The notes below the pieces were generated by a model, which did not search any database, was not told the origin of the DNA, and saw nothing but the letters and a program-made list of their open reading frames with translations. The position numbers and the translations under genes were made by a program. From Thiobacillus denitrificans (GTDB taxonomy: Bacteria > Pseudomonadota > Gammaproteobacteria > Burkholderiales > Thiobacillaceae), in the NCBI GenBank assembly GCA_020723405.1, contig DYIY01000021.1, forward strand, positions 1 through 54,201: a stretch of 54,201 nt of DNA, read 5' to 3'. Positions 17,802 through 37,077 of the stretch are shown here, piece by piece (the stretch's first letter is position 1; each line of letters starts with the position of its first letter).

Positions 17802-17873
17802 CCCACCAGAGGGTCTCGGTATTGAATCCGGGATCCGGACTGAACGCAGCCGGTGATTTCACCGGCTTTTTTT
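17802..17873 (+). ncRNA. Candidate short RNA or attenuated leader before gltB
   Basis: This is the segment between the predicted start point of the promoter at 17767-17795 and the terminator T-run. It is about 72 bases long with no ATG-initiated frame. It could be an independent sRNA, a leader that controls gltBD by attenuation, or just the 3' end of the hvf mRNA with a chance promoter. No known RNA family was recognised. Confidence 0.35.
17848..17873 (+). terminator. Rho-independent terminator after hvfC / before gltB
   Basis: AGCCGGTG, loop ATTT, CACCGGCT, followed by seven T residues starting at 17867. It separates the hvf operon from gltBD. Confidence 0.92.
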
Positions 17874-17902
17874 AGCCGCGCCGTCCCTGACAAGGCCTTG
17901 TA

Positions 17903-17928
17903 TTGACAGGGAATCCGGCATTGCCGGA
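17903..17928 (+). promoter_or_regulatory. Consensus -35 TTGACA plus 15-bp palindrome upstream of gltB
   Basis: TTGACA at 17903-17908 is a perfect -35 hexamer, but no good -10 lies 16-18 bases downstream. A perfect palindrome TCCGGCA-T-TGCCGGA occupies 17914-17928. The arrangement could be a regulated gltB promoter or a leader hairpin; it is tentative. Confidence 0.35.
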
Positions 17929-17959
17929 AACGATCAGAGACATTGAGGATGCAAGCGTG

Positions 17960-24078
<6,119 letters not shown>

Positions 24079-24096
24079 ACGGAAGCCACTCGAATC

Positions 24097-24122
24097 AAGC
24101 CGGCCTCGGGCCGGCTTTTTTC
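24097..24122 (+). terminator. Rho-independent terminator of gltBD
   Basis: AAGCCGGCC, loop TCG, GGCCGGCTT, then a run of T residues to 24122. Confidence 0.95.
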
Positions 24123-24212
24123 TTTCCCGCGCAAATCTTGATGGCGCTCAAAGCCGGCATGGGCGGCCTTTGTTACATAGGCCCTTCATCCATGACGATC
24201 GAGGGGACTCTG

Positions 24213-24566
24213 ATGGAACGCCGCGCTTTTCTGTTCTCCACCACCGCCCTCCTGTTGGCCGGTTGCGCCAGCCAGGGATCCACCTCCGCCCCGGATACCT
24301 CAGGGATGAAATTCTCCGACAAGGAACGGCAGGCCATCCTGGCCTTCTACGGCACCCAGAAGCGGGGCACCCCGCCCGCCCAGCGGGCCAAGCCCGGCGA
24401 TGTGCTGGATGCCGGCCAGCGTCCGGCCAAGCTGCCCAGCGACCTGCTGGCCAAACTGCCCGATCTGCCGGCGCCCTACACCCGGTACGTACTCGGCGCC
24501 GACATCATTCTGGTCAATCGGGACAGCCACGCCATCCTGGACGTGATCCCCCAGATCGCCTACTGA
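24213..24566 (+). CDS. Small lipoprotein with RcnB/CigR-like domain
   Basis: A 117-residue protein with a lipoprotein signal (LLLAGCAS, lipid cysteine at about residue 18) and an SFSTT-type n-region beginning MERRAF. The C-terminal LPDLPAPYTRYVLGADIIL followed by VNRDSHAILDVIP resembles the RcnB/CigR periplasmic domain, seen in nickel/cobalt homeostasis and anti-virulence proteins. A metal role cannot be shown from sequence. The start at 24213 has GAGGGGAC upstream; an in-frame ATG at 24192 would add seven residues before the signal sequence. It stands alone between the gltBD terminator and the cyclase gene. Confidence 0.75.
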   Translation: MERRAFLFSTTALLLAGCASQGSTSAPDTSGMKFSDKERQAILAFYGTQKRGTPPAQRAKPGDVLDAGQRPAKLPSDLLAKLPDLPAPYTRYVLGADIILVNRDSHAILDVIPQIAY

Positions 24567-24672
24567 GCCCCATCCTCGCCGGGCACCAGGGATTACCCCT
24601 AGGTCTGCATCAGGTTTTCCCTGACTCCGGTTGGGGCCATACTTGGCCCATGGTTTCATACCAACCCGCGCC

Positions 24673-26481
24673 ATGAATGCTGGCGCCCCCATTGCCTGGC
24701 ATCGACGACTGCCGGTCCGTCTGGGGGGAGGCATGCTCGTCATCCTGGCCGCCTGCCTGCCCATCCTGTTCGCCTGGCAGAACCAGGAAGCCGAGACCCG
24801 GGGCAGGGAAGAACGGCAACAACACGCGGAACGAATCTCCACCCTGATTTCCGGCGCCCTCTCGGAACGCATGCTGGCCGGCGGTGATGCCCAGGTCTGG
24901 CGGGACGTGGAGGAGGTGGCTGAGGCCATGCGGGTCGCGGGCACCGCCTTGCGGGTCCAAGTGCTGAGTACCCAGGGGGTGGTCAAGGCCAGCACCGATG
25001 CCGCCCTGCGCGGCCACGCTTACGGCATGGAGGCGGCCGGCTGCGTGACTTGCCACGCCGCCGGCCAGCCGGCCGTAGCCTTCCCCGTGCTGGCTTCCCT
25101 GGACGACGGGGAGGGCCGGCCCATCACCCGCATCTTCACCCCCATCGCCAAGCAGCCGGCCTGTGTCCGCTGCCATGCCCAGGAGGAGGCCTTCCGGGGC
25201 ATGCTGGCCATCGACTTCGACCGTAGCGACGAGGAAACCGCCCGCCAGGAAAGGCTGGTGGAGATGCTGGTCTTCGCCGCCGTTTCCGCGCTGGGCATCT
25301 TCCTGCTCATGGAATGGCTGCTGGGCCGTCTGGTGTTGCATCCCCTTCGGGAGCTGGGCCAGGCCACCCAGGCCCTGGCGGGGGGACGACTGGATGCCCG
25401 CCTGGCCAGCCCCGGCGAAGACGAACTGGGTCAGGTAGGCCGGCATTTCAATGACATGGCGGCCCGCATCCAGACCCAGATGGGGGAACTGGCGCGCAAC
25501 AATCAGGAACTGGATCTCTTGTACCGGCTGATGGTGGACCTGTCGGGCAGCCTGTCCGTGGCCGACGTGCAGGGCACCGTGCTGCACCTGTTGCGGGAAC
25601 GCCTGCGGCCCGACTACCTAGCCTTCGCCGTGGAGTGCAACGAAGGTGAATGGGATTGCGCCTGGGTGGACCGGCAGGGGCAAAGTGGCCGGCAACGGGG
25701 CCGGGGCGGCATCGAAGAACTGGCCTGGCTGCGCGATGAGGGCCTGCGCGCCATCGCCCCGTTCATCGACAACGACACTTCCCGCCGGGCCCTGGCCGAG
25801 CAGCGCGTCATCCACATGCCCGCCGACTCGGGGTGCGCCTGCGTGCTGCCCTTCCTGCACAACGGCCGGCCCATCGGCCTGCTCTACGCCGGCCGGGGGC
25901 CGGAAACCGCCACCCTGGATCAGGAGATTCTGGACAACCTGGCGGTCCACGTGGGCCTGGCCCTGAGCAACGCCCGCAACTTCACCCACGCCATCACCGA
26001 CGGCCTCACCGGCCTCTACAACAAACGCTATGGATCGGGCCGGCTGGGGGATCTCATCTACGACGCCCGCCGCTACGGCTATGCCCTGAGCCTCATCATG
26101 CTCGACATCGACCACTTCAAGCGGGTCAACGACACCTATGGCCATCCAGCGGGGGACGCCGTATTGCAGGCAGTGGCACGGCGCCTGCGCGGGGCTTTGC
26201 GGCAGAGCGATCTGCCGGTGCGGTACGGTGGCGAGGAGTTCATGCTGCTGCTGCCCCACGCCGATCTGGCCCACGGCCTGGCGGTCGCGGAAAAATTGCG
26301 CCGTGTCATCGCCGACGAATCCCTGCCCCTGAACGCCGAGGGGGACACCCTGGCGGTGACCATCAGCCTTGGGGTGGTGCAAATGGGCGTGGACGAACCC
26401 ATGGAACAACTGGTGGGACGGGCCGATCAGGCCCTCTACCGGGCCAAGGGGGGCGGCCGCAACCGGGTGGAGGCCGGCTGA
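24673..26481 (+). CDS. Membrane diguanylate cyclase with two periplasmic haem-c motifs (DUF3365-like sensor-HAMP-GAF-GGDEF)
   Basis: The 602-residue product makes c-di-GMP. Membrane segments at about residues 19-35 and 197-215 flank a periplasmic domain. That domain holds CVTCH (124-128) and CVRCH (164-168), two canonical c-type haem attachment motifs. A HAMP domain follows (about 216-270), then a GAF-like region (290-440), then a GGDEF domain with active-site GGEEF at 519-523 and a product-inhibition site RQSD at 510-513. This suggests that redox state or a haem ligand such as NO, CO or O2 controls cyclase output, which is inference. The ATG at 24673 lacks an obvious ribosome-binding site; a TTG 42 bases earlier is an alternative start. 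Confidence 0.9.
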   Translation: MNAGAPIAWHRRLPVRLGGGMLVILAACLPILFAWQNQEAETRGREERQQHAERISTLISGALSERMLAGGDAQVWRDVEEVAEAMRVAGTALRVQVLSTQGVVKASTDAALRGHAYGMEAAGCVTCHAAGQPAVAFPVLASLDDGEGRPITRIFTPIAKQPACVRCHAQEEAFRGMLAIDFDRSDEETARQERLVEMLVFAAVSALGIFLLMEWLLGRLVLHPLRELGQATQALAGGRLDARLASPGEDELGQVGRHFNDMAARIQTQMGELARNNQELDLLYRLMVDLSGSLSVADVQGTVLHLLRERLRPDYLAFAVECNEGEWDCAWVDRQGQSGRQRGRGGIEELAWLRDEGLRAIAPFIDNDTSRRALAEQRVIHMPADSGCACVLPFLHNGRPIGLLYAGRGPETATLDQEILDNLAVHVGLALSNARNFTHAITDGLTGLYNKRYGSGRLGDLIYDARRYGYALSLIMLDIDHFKRVNDTYGHPAGDAVLQAVARRLRGALRQSDLPVRYGGEEFMLLLPHADLAHGLAVAEKLRRVIADESLPLNAEGDTLAVTISLGVVQMGVDEPMEQLVGRADQALYRAKGGGRNRVEAG

Positions 26482-26506
26482 GACGGACTTCGGCCGGCGT
26501 GGGGCT

Positions 26507-26863
26507 TCAGGCCGCCTGTCGTGCCTTGCGCGCCGCGCCCCAGAGTTCCTCCAGGTTGTAATGGGCCCGCACGGCCGGATGCATGACGTGGACCACCAGC
26601 CCTCCCGCATCCACCAGCACCCATTCCCCCACCTGCTCGCCTTCGATGCCGATGATCTCGGCACCGGCCTCCTTGAGCTTCTTCTGCACGTTGTCGGCCA
26701 GGGCCCGCACCTGCCGGTTGGAGTCGCCGCTGGCGATGACCATGGTCTCGAACAGGGAAGACAGGTGGGCCACGTCCAGGGTGGTGATGTCCTTGCCCTT
26801 CACATCTTCCAGGGCAGCCACGGCAATACGGGTGAGTTCTCGGGTTTCCAGGGGTTCAGACAT
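26507..26863 (-). CDS. rsfS: Ribosomal silencing factor RsfS
   Basis: RsfS binds ribosomal protein L14 and blocks subunit joining when nutrients are short. The 118-residue product has the family core KDITTLDVAHLSSLFETMVI, then ASGDSNRQVRALADNV and GEQVGEWVLVDAGGLVVHVM. The C-terminal YNLEELWGAA is typical. Its first 8 bases overlap the nadD end, as in many bacteria where nadD and rsfS form an operon. Confidence 0.95.
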   Translation of the reverse strand: MSEPLETRELTRIAVAALEDVKGKDITTLDVAHLSSLFETMVIASGDSNRQVRALADNVQKKLKEAGAEIIGIEGEQVGEWVLVDAGGLVVHVMHPAVRAHYNLEELWGAARKARQAA

Positions 26864-27542
26864 AGAGGTGGTTCTCGTGGATGTAGTCAATGAGGTCGTC
26901 GGGCAGCAGATAGCGCAGGCTCTTGCCGCGCAGGCGGCGGTCACGGATCTGACTGGCGGAGATGTCCAATTGGGTGATGGCGTGCAGAAGGACCCGCCCG
27001 GCCGGCGCCTCGGCCAGTTCGCCAGCCTCCTCTGAGCGGCACCGCTCCAGTTGCCGGCGCAGGGCATCGGGCAGGGCATCCTCCCACAGGGCCGGCGAAA
27101 ACCCTGGCCGGTGGGCTACGGCGATGTGGGCCAGATCGAACAGGCGGCGCCACTCGTGCCAGGAGGCCAGGCCCAGAAAGGCATCGCTGCCCATGAACAG
27201 CACCAGGGGCGTGCCGGCGGGCAGTTCCCGGCGCAGTTCCGTCAGGGTGTTGACGCTGTAGCTGGGCCCATCCCGGTGGATTTCCCGGTCGTCCAGGACG
27301 AAGCGGGGATTGCCGGCCACCGCCCGGCGGACCATTTCCAGCCGGTGCCGGCCAGCGGCCCGGGGCGAGCCGCGATGGGGAGGACTGCCGGCCGGGATGA
27401 AGCGCACCTGCTCCAGGTCCAGGGCCTCGGCCAGTTCCTCGGCCATGCGCAGGTGGCCGTAGTGGACGGGGTCGAAGGTGCCCCCCAGGATGCCCACCGG
27501 GCCAGGCCGGGCAACGCCGGCCCCCTTGCCTTTGCCCCTCAC
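26856..27542 (-). CDS. nadD: Nicotinate-nucleotide adenylyltransferase
   Basis: NadD adenylates nicotinate mononucleotide in NAD synthesis. The 228-residue product has the nucleotidyltransferase motif GGTFDPVHYGH (HxGH-like) near residue 20. It also has IPAGSPPHR, and near the C-terminus the ISASQIRDR version of the ISSTxxR motif. The start is a GTG at 27542 preceded by GGAGTAAGGG; both the ribosome-binding site and the first codons lie inside a low-complexity repeat. A second GTG at residue 16, immediately before GILGGTFDP, would give the minimal family N-terminus but has no ribosome-binding site. Confidence 0.95.
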   Translation of the reverse strand: MRGKGKGAGVARPGPVGILGGTFDPVHYGHLRMAEELAEALDLEQVRFIPAGSPPHRGSPRAAGRHRLEMVRRAVAGNPRFVLDDREIHRDGPSYSVNTLTELRRELPAGTPLVLFMGSDAFLGLASWHEWRRLFDLAHIAVAHRPGFSPALWEDALPDALRRQLERCRSEEAGELAEAPAGRVLLHAITQLDISASQIRDRRLRGKSLRYLLPDDLIDYIHENHLYV

Positions 27543-27559
27543 CCCTTACTCCTCACCCG
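27535..27559. repeat. CTCACYCCTTACTCCTCACCC low-complexity repeat between proA and nadD
   Basis: A pyrimidine-rich block on the + strand (CCCCTCACCCCTTACTCCTC followed by ACCCG) closely matches an arm of the leuS-internal repeat at 31867-31938. It fills the 17-base gap between the two genes and the first codons of nadD. Confidence 0.65.
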
Positions 27560-28843
27560 TCAACCCCGCACGTGGCCGTCGCCCAGCACCACCCATTTCT
27601 GGCTGGTGAGGCCCTCCAGGCCCACCGGGCCCCGGGCGTGGATCTTGTCGGTGGAGATGCCGATCTCGGCCCCCAGGCCGTATTCGAAGCCGTCGGCGAA
27701 CCGGGTGGAGGCGTTGACCATCACCGAACTGGAATCCACTTCCCGCAGGAACTGCATGGCGCTGGGGTGGTGGGTGGTGAGGATGGCGTCGGTGTGGTGG
27801 GAGCTGTACTTGTTGATGTGGGCGATGGCCTCGTCCACCCCGGCCACCACCTTCACGCTGATGATGGGGGCCAGGTATTCCGTGTACCAGTCTTCCTCCG
27901 TGGCGTCGGCCAGCCGGGCCCCGGGCACGTCGGCCAGGAGGGCCTTGGCGGCCGCGTCGCAGCGCATCTCCACCCCCTTGGCGGCAAAGATCGCGCCGAT
28001 GCGGGGCAGGAAACTGGCGGCCGCCTGCTCGTGCACCAGCAGGGATTCGGTGGCGTTGCAGGGGCTGTATTTCTGGGTCTTGGCGTTTTCCGTCACGCGC
28101 AGGGCCTTGTCCATGTCGAACTGGGCATCCACGTAGGTGTGGCAGTTGCCGTCCAGGTGCTTGATGACCGGCACCCGGGCCTCGTTGGTGATGCGCTCGA
28201 TGAGCCCCTTGCCGCCCCGGGGGATGATCACGTCCACGAAGGCCGGCAGGGTGATGAGCTCCCCCACGGCGGCCCGGTCGGTGGTTTCCACCAGCTGCAC
28301 GGCGGTGACCGGCAGGCCGGCGTGGGCCAGGGCCTGGCCCACCAGGCGCCAGAGGGCCAGGTTGGACTGGATGGCCTCGGAGCCGCCGCGCAGGATGCAG
28401 GCGTTGCCGCTCTTGATGGCCAGGGAGGCGGCCTCGATGGTCACGTTGGGCCGGCTCTCGTAGATCATGCCGAACACCCCCAGGGGCACCCGCATGTGGC
28501 CCACGCTGATGCCGGTGGGGCGGCGCTTGACGCCGGTGATCTCGCCCACGGGATCGGGCATGGCGGCCAGTTGCTCGCAGCCCTCGGCCATGGTGGCGAT
28601 GACTTTGTCGGTGAGGCGCAGCCGGTCCACCATGGGCGCCGACAGGCCGGCGGCCTCGGCGGCGGCGATGTCCCGGGCGTTGGCCTCGGCCAGTTCCGGA
28701 CCGGCCGCCAGGAGCAGGCGGGCCAGTTCCGTCAGGGCTTCGTCCTTGGCCCGGGTGGCGGCCCGGGCCAAGGCGGAGGAGGCCTCCCGGGCCTGCCGGC
28801 CCAGGGTGTTCATGTAGTGCTTGATGTCCATGTTGCTGTCCAT
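27560..28843 (-). CDS. proA: Gamma-glutamyl phosphate reductase
   Basis: ProA reduces gamma-glutamyl phosphate to glutamate semialdehyde in proline synthesis. The 427-residue product shows the aldehyde dehydrogenase-like fold, with [17 protein letters not shown], the nucleotide region [13 protein letters not shown] and the catalytic cysteine in [16 protein letters not shown]. Start at 28843 was chosen for GGAG nine bases upstream; an in-frame ATG at residue 5 is possible. No proB is adjacent. It sits between holA and nadD in a common betaproteobacterial order. Confidence 0.97.
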   Translation of the reverse strand: MDSNMDIKHYMNTLGRQAREASSALARAATRAKDEALTELARLLLAAGPELAEANARDIAAAEAAGLSAPMVDRLRLTDKVIATMAEGCEQLAAMPDPVGEITGVKRRPTGISVGHMRVPLGVFGMIYESRPNVTIEAASLAIKSGNACILRGGSEAIQSNLALWRLVGQALAHAGLPVTAVQLVETTDRAAVGELITLPAFVDVIIPRGGKGLIERITNEARVPVIKHLDGNCHTYVDAQFDMDKALRVTENAKTQKYSPCNATESLLVHEQAAASFLPRIGAIFAAKGVEMRCDAAAKALLADVPGARLADATEEDWYTEYLAPIISVKVVAGVDEAIAHINKYSSHHTDAILTTHHPSAMQFLREVDSSSVMVNASTRFADGFEYGLGAEIGISTDKIHARGPVGLEGLTSQKWVVLGDGHVRG

Positions 28844-28858
28844 GTTTGACTCCGACTT

Positions 28859-29887
28859 CTACGCGGCGAAGGCCGGCGCCCGGCCCCGTTGCATGAGGGC
28901 CAGGCCCAGTTGCTTCAATTCGTCCCAGGCGTCTTCCCGGAGCAGGCCCTTGGCCGCCCGGTCCAGGCGGGACAGGGCGGTCATGGCCCAGGCCAGGCGC
29001 TCCGGACCGGCCCGCTTGAGGGCCCGTTCCACCAGACCCTGGCGGCTTTCCCAGACCCGGGCCTCCTGCATCAGGGCCCCCAGGCGCTCGCCCCGGGCCA
29101 GGCCGGCGGCCAGCCGGTACAGGGTGCGCACTTCACCGCCCAGCACCGCCAGCACCAGGGGCAGACCTTCACCTTCCGCCTTGAGGCCGTCCAGTATGCG
29201 GCAAAAGCGCGCCGCATCGGCCTTCAGGAAGGCTTCCGACAGGTCGCCCACGTCGTAGCGTGCCACATCCACCACGGCGGAGCGGGCGGTGGCCATGTCC
29301 AGGGGCCCCGGCGGCAGGAGCAGGGCCAGCTTCTCGATCTCCTGGTGGGCGGCCAGCAGGTTGCCCTCCACCCGGGCCGCCAGCCAGGCCAGGGTATCCC
29401 GTTCCGCCTTGAGGCCGTGGCGGGCCAGACGCTGGCCGATCCACTCGGGCAGCCGCTCCAGGGGCGGCGGGGTGGTTTGCAGGAACACGCCGGCCTTGTC
29501 CAGGGCCGCCACCCACTTGGTGGACTGGCTGGCCTTGTCCAGACGGGGGGTGGTCACCACCAGCAGGGTGTCGGCGGGGGGATTGGCCGCCCAGGCCTCC
29601 AGGGTCTTGCCCCCTTCCACGCCGGGCTTGCCGGTGGGCAGGCGCAGTTCCACCAGCCGGCGGCTGGCGAACAGGGAGAGGGAGTCGAAACCGGCCAGCC
29701 AGCCCCGCCAGTCGAAACCGGTCTCCGCCTGCCAGGATTGGCGCTCGTCGTAACCCTGGCTCCGGGCCACCGCCCGCAGGCGGACCAGGGCTTCGTCCAG
29801 CAGCAGGGGTTCGTCGCCGCTGACCAGCCAGACCGGCGCCAGACCCTTGCCCAGGGCCGACTCCAGCTGCTCGCCCTTGAGCTTCAT
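28859..29887 (-). CDS. holA: DNA polymerase III subunit delta
   Basis: HolA opens and helps load the sliding clamp. The 342-residue product begins MKLKGEQLESALGKGLAPVW and has the HolA hallmark LVSGDEPLLLDEALVRLR. Later segments are VEGNLLAAHQEIEKLALL and DVGDLSEAFLKADAARF. The start overlaps the lptE stop as ATGA. The pairing lptE-holA after leuS is conserved in proteobacteria. Confidence 0.95.
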   Translation of the reverse strand: MKLKGEQLESALGKGLAPVWLVSGDEPLLLDEALVRLRAVARSQGYDERQSWQAETGFDWRGWLAGFDSLSLFASRRLVELRLPTGKPGVEGGKTLEAWAANPPADTLLVVTTPRLDKASQSTKWVAALDKAGVFLQTTPPPLERLPEWIGQRLARHGLKAERDTLAWLAARVEGNLLAAHQEIEKLALLLPPGPLDMATARSAVVDVARYDVGDLSEAFLKADAARFCRILDGLKAEGEGLPLVLAVLGGEVRTLYRLAAGLARGERLGALMQEARVWESRQGLVERALKRAGPERLAWAMTALSRLDRAAKGLLREDAWDELKQLGLALMQRGRAPAFAA

Positions 29888-30396
29888 CGCTGCACGTAGG
29901 AGAGGCGGCGCAGCACCTGGCGCAGGGCTTCCTGTTCCATGGCTTTGTTGAGGGCGTTTTCCTCCCCTTCCTTGGCCAGGACCTCCGCATCGCTGTAGGA
30001 GAAGTCCCGGTTGAGAAGGATCTCGGAAGGGGCAATCAATTCCTTGCCCTGGGGGTCGGTAACCACCAGACGGACCTTGTAGGCCAGGCGGTATTCCTTG
30101 ACCTTGCCGCCCCCGGACAGGGAGAGAATGGTCTTGCTGCGGGTTTCGTCCACCAGGCTGATGCGCACCGGCGCGGCATCGGCGGCCGTGGCCAGCTTGT
30201 CCTGGCTGGACAGGGCCTGGCGCAGGGGGCCGGCCAGCACGGACCCGGCGCCGGCCGTCACGTAGGCGGCGGTGAAGGGCAACTGGGATTTGCCGCGCAA
30301 CTGGAAGCCGCAACCACCCAGGATGGAGACGCCGGCCAAGGCCGCCAGTCCGCCGAGAAATCCCCGTCGCGCCAGGTTCGCCTGCTTCGCCTTCAT
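29884..30396 (-). CDS. lptE: LPS-assembly lipoprotein LptE
   Basis: LptE is the outer-membrane lipoprotein that plugs LptD for lipopolysaccharide insertion. The 170-residue product starts with a lipoprotein signal that carries twin arginines (ARRGFLGGLAALAGVS) and the lipobox LGGC at about residue 29, followed by GFQLRGKSQLPF, the characteristic LptE start of the mature protein (CGFxLRG). The start at 30396 has GGGAGCGG upstream. It is translationally coupled to holA and lies 11 bases after the leuS stop. Confidence 0.92.
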   Translation of the reverse strand: MKAKQANLARRGFLGGLAALAGVSILGGCGFQLRGKSQLPFTAAYVTAGAGSVLAGPLRQALSSQDKLATAADAAPVRISLVDETRSKTILSLSGGGKVKEYRLAYKVRLVVTDPQGKELIAPSEILLNRDFSYSDAEVLAKEGEENALNKAMEQEALRQVLRRLSYVQR

Positions 30397-30407
30397 GATC
30401 CGCTCCC

Positions 30408-36276
<5,869 letters not shown>

Positions 36277-36404
36277 GGTTTTATCCACGGTTGGCCAAAA
36301 CCCACTCTTATTTACGGCATCGGCTGACACGACTGAAGAGCACGCGGCAGATTGCCGCCTGATGGAGAATAGTCCCCATTGTCCGCACCCCACCTCTGAC
36401 CGCC

Positions 36405-36788
36405 ATGGAAATCTTCAACCGCTTCGCCCTGGAAGCCGCCCGCCGCCTGCCCAACCTGCCACCGGACCACCCCTGCGCCCGGCTCCACGGCCACTCCTTC
36501 CAGGTCGAAGTCCACGTGGCCGGCCCCCTGGACCCCAAGCTGGGCTGGGTCATCGACTTCGCCGACATCCAGCGGGCCTGGCAGCCCATTCACACCGCCC
36601 TGGACCACCGCTGCCTGAACGAAGTGGCCGGCCTGGAGAACCCCACCAGCGAAATCCTGGCCCGCTGGATCTGGCGGCATCTGGCCACCGCCCTGCCGGG
36701 CCTGTCCCGGGTGGTGGTCATGGAAACGGCCAGTTCCGGCTGCCTCTACCGGGGCGAAGACGAAACCGGAGCGGACGCCCCAGCATGA
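36405..36788 (+). CDS. queD: 6-carboxy-5,6,7,8-tetrahydropterin synthase QueD
   Basis: QueD makes 6-carboxytetrahydropterin, the first dedicated step of queuosine/7-deazaguanine synthesis. The 127-residue product has the catalytic cysteine and zinc histidines in CARLHGHSFQVEVHV, the late catalytic pair region ALDHRCLNEV, and PTSEILARWIW. The length matches the family. No other queuosine genes are adjacent. The C-terminal tail (DETGADAPA) is short and polar. Confidence 0.92.
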   Translation: MEIFNRFALEAARRLPNLPPDHPCARLHGHSFQVEVHVAGPLDPKLGWVIDFADIQRAWQPIHTALDHRCLNEVAGLENPTSEILARWIWRHLATALPGLSRVVVMETASSGCLYRGEDETGADAPA

Positions 36789-36887
36789 CGCCCGCCGCAC
36801 CGTTGCAGTGCAATCCAGCCCCGACCCGGCCGGCCTGGAACAGCGCCACCGGCCGGAAACCCGGGGCCCGGACACCCTTTCAAGGGT

Positions 36888-36903
36888 TGGCATCGAGCTT
36901 GCT
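36888..36903 (+). promoter_or_regulatory. Sigma-54 (RpoN) -24/-12 promoter candidate
   Basis: TGGCA at 36888-36892 and TTGCT at 36899-36903, with GG and GC separated by exactly 10 bases as RpoN promoters require. The match to the TGGCACG-N4-TTGCW consensus is 10 of 12 fixed positions. It sits in the 289-base gap after queD and about 80 bases before an intrinsic terminator. Confidence 0.6.
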
Positions 36904-36913
36904 AAACATTCAC

Positions 36914-36996
36914 TGCACGAAACGTTCCCCCTTGATAACGAAAACTGGAAGTCACTCCTCCGTTATCCGCCACGCACCCCTCGCGTGGCGTTTTTC
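36914..36996 (+). ncRNA. Candidate sigma-54-dependent small RNA
   Basis: The predicted start is about 12 bases after the GC of the -12 box, and the end is at the terminator T-run, giving about 83 bases. A 7-bp stem (GATAACG at 36934-36940 with CGTTATC at 36961-36967) encloses a 20-base loop containing CACTCCTC. That loop is complementary to a Shine-Dalgarno sequence. The terminator hairpin follows directly. This is the usual plan of trans-acting sRNAs. There is no plausible reading frame. No known family was recognised. Confidence 0.5.
36968..36995 (+). terminator. Rho-independent terminator in the queD to DUF2126 gap
   Basis: CGCCACGC, loop ACCCCTC, GCGTGGCG, then TTTTT. It lies 180 bases after the queD stop and 83 bases before the next gene, further than expected for a queD terminator. 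Confidence 0.85.
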
Positions 36997-37077
36997 TTTG
37001 TGCCGCCCGTCCTGGCCATGCCCGGGCCGGCCCGAAACTTGCTGCTCCCGGCACGTGCCCCCTCGGAAGCCCAGCCC

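Noticed and set aside
36280-36295. DnaA box (TTATCCACG) near the regulator start
   Set aside because: A single imperfect box with no cluster, AT-rich region or replication genes; not evidence for an origin.
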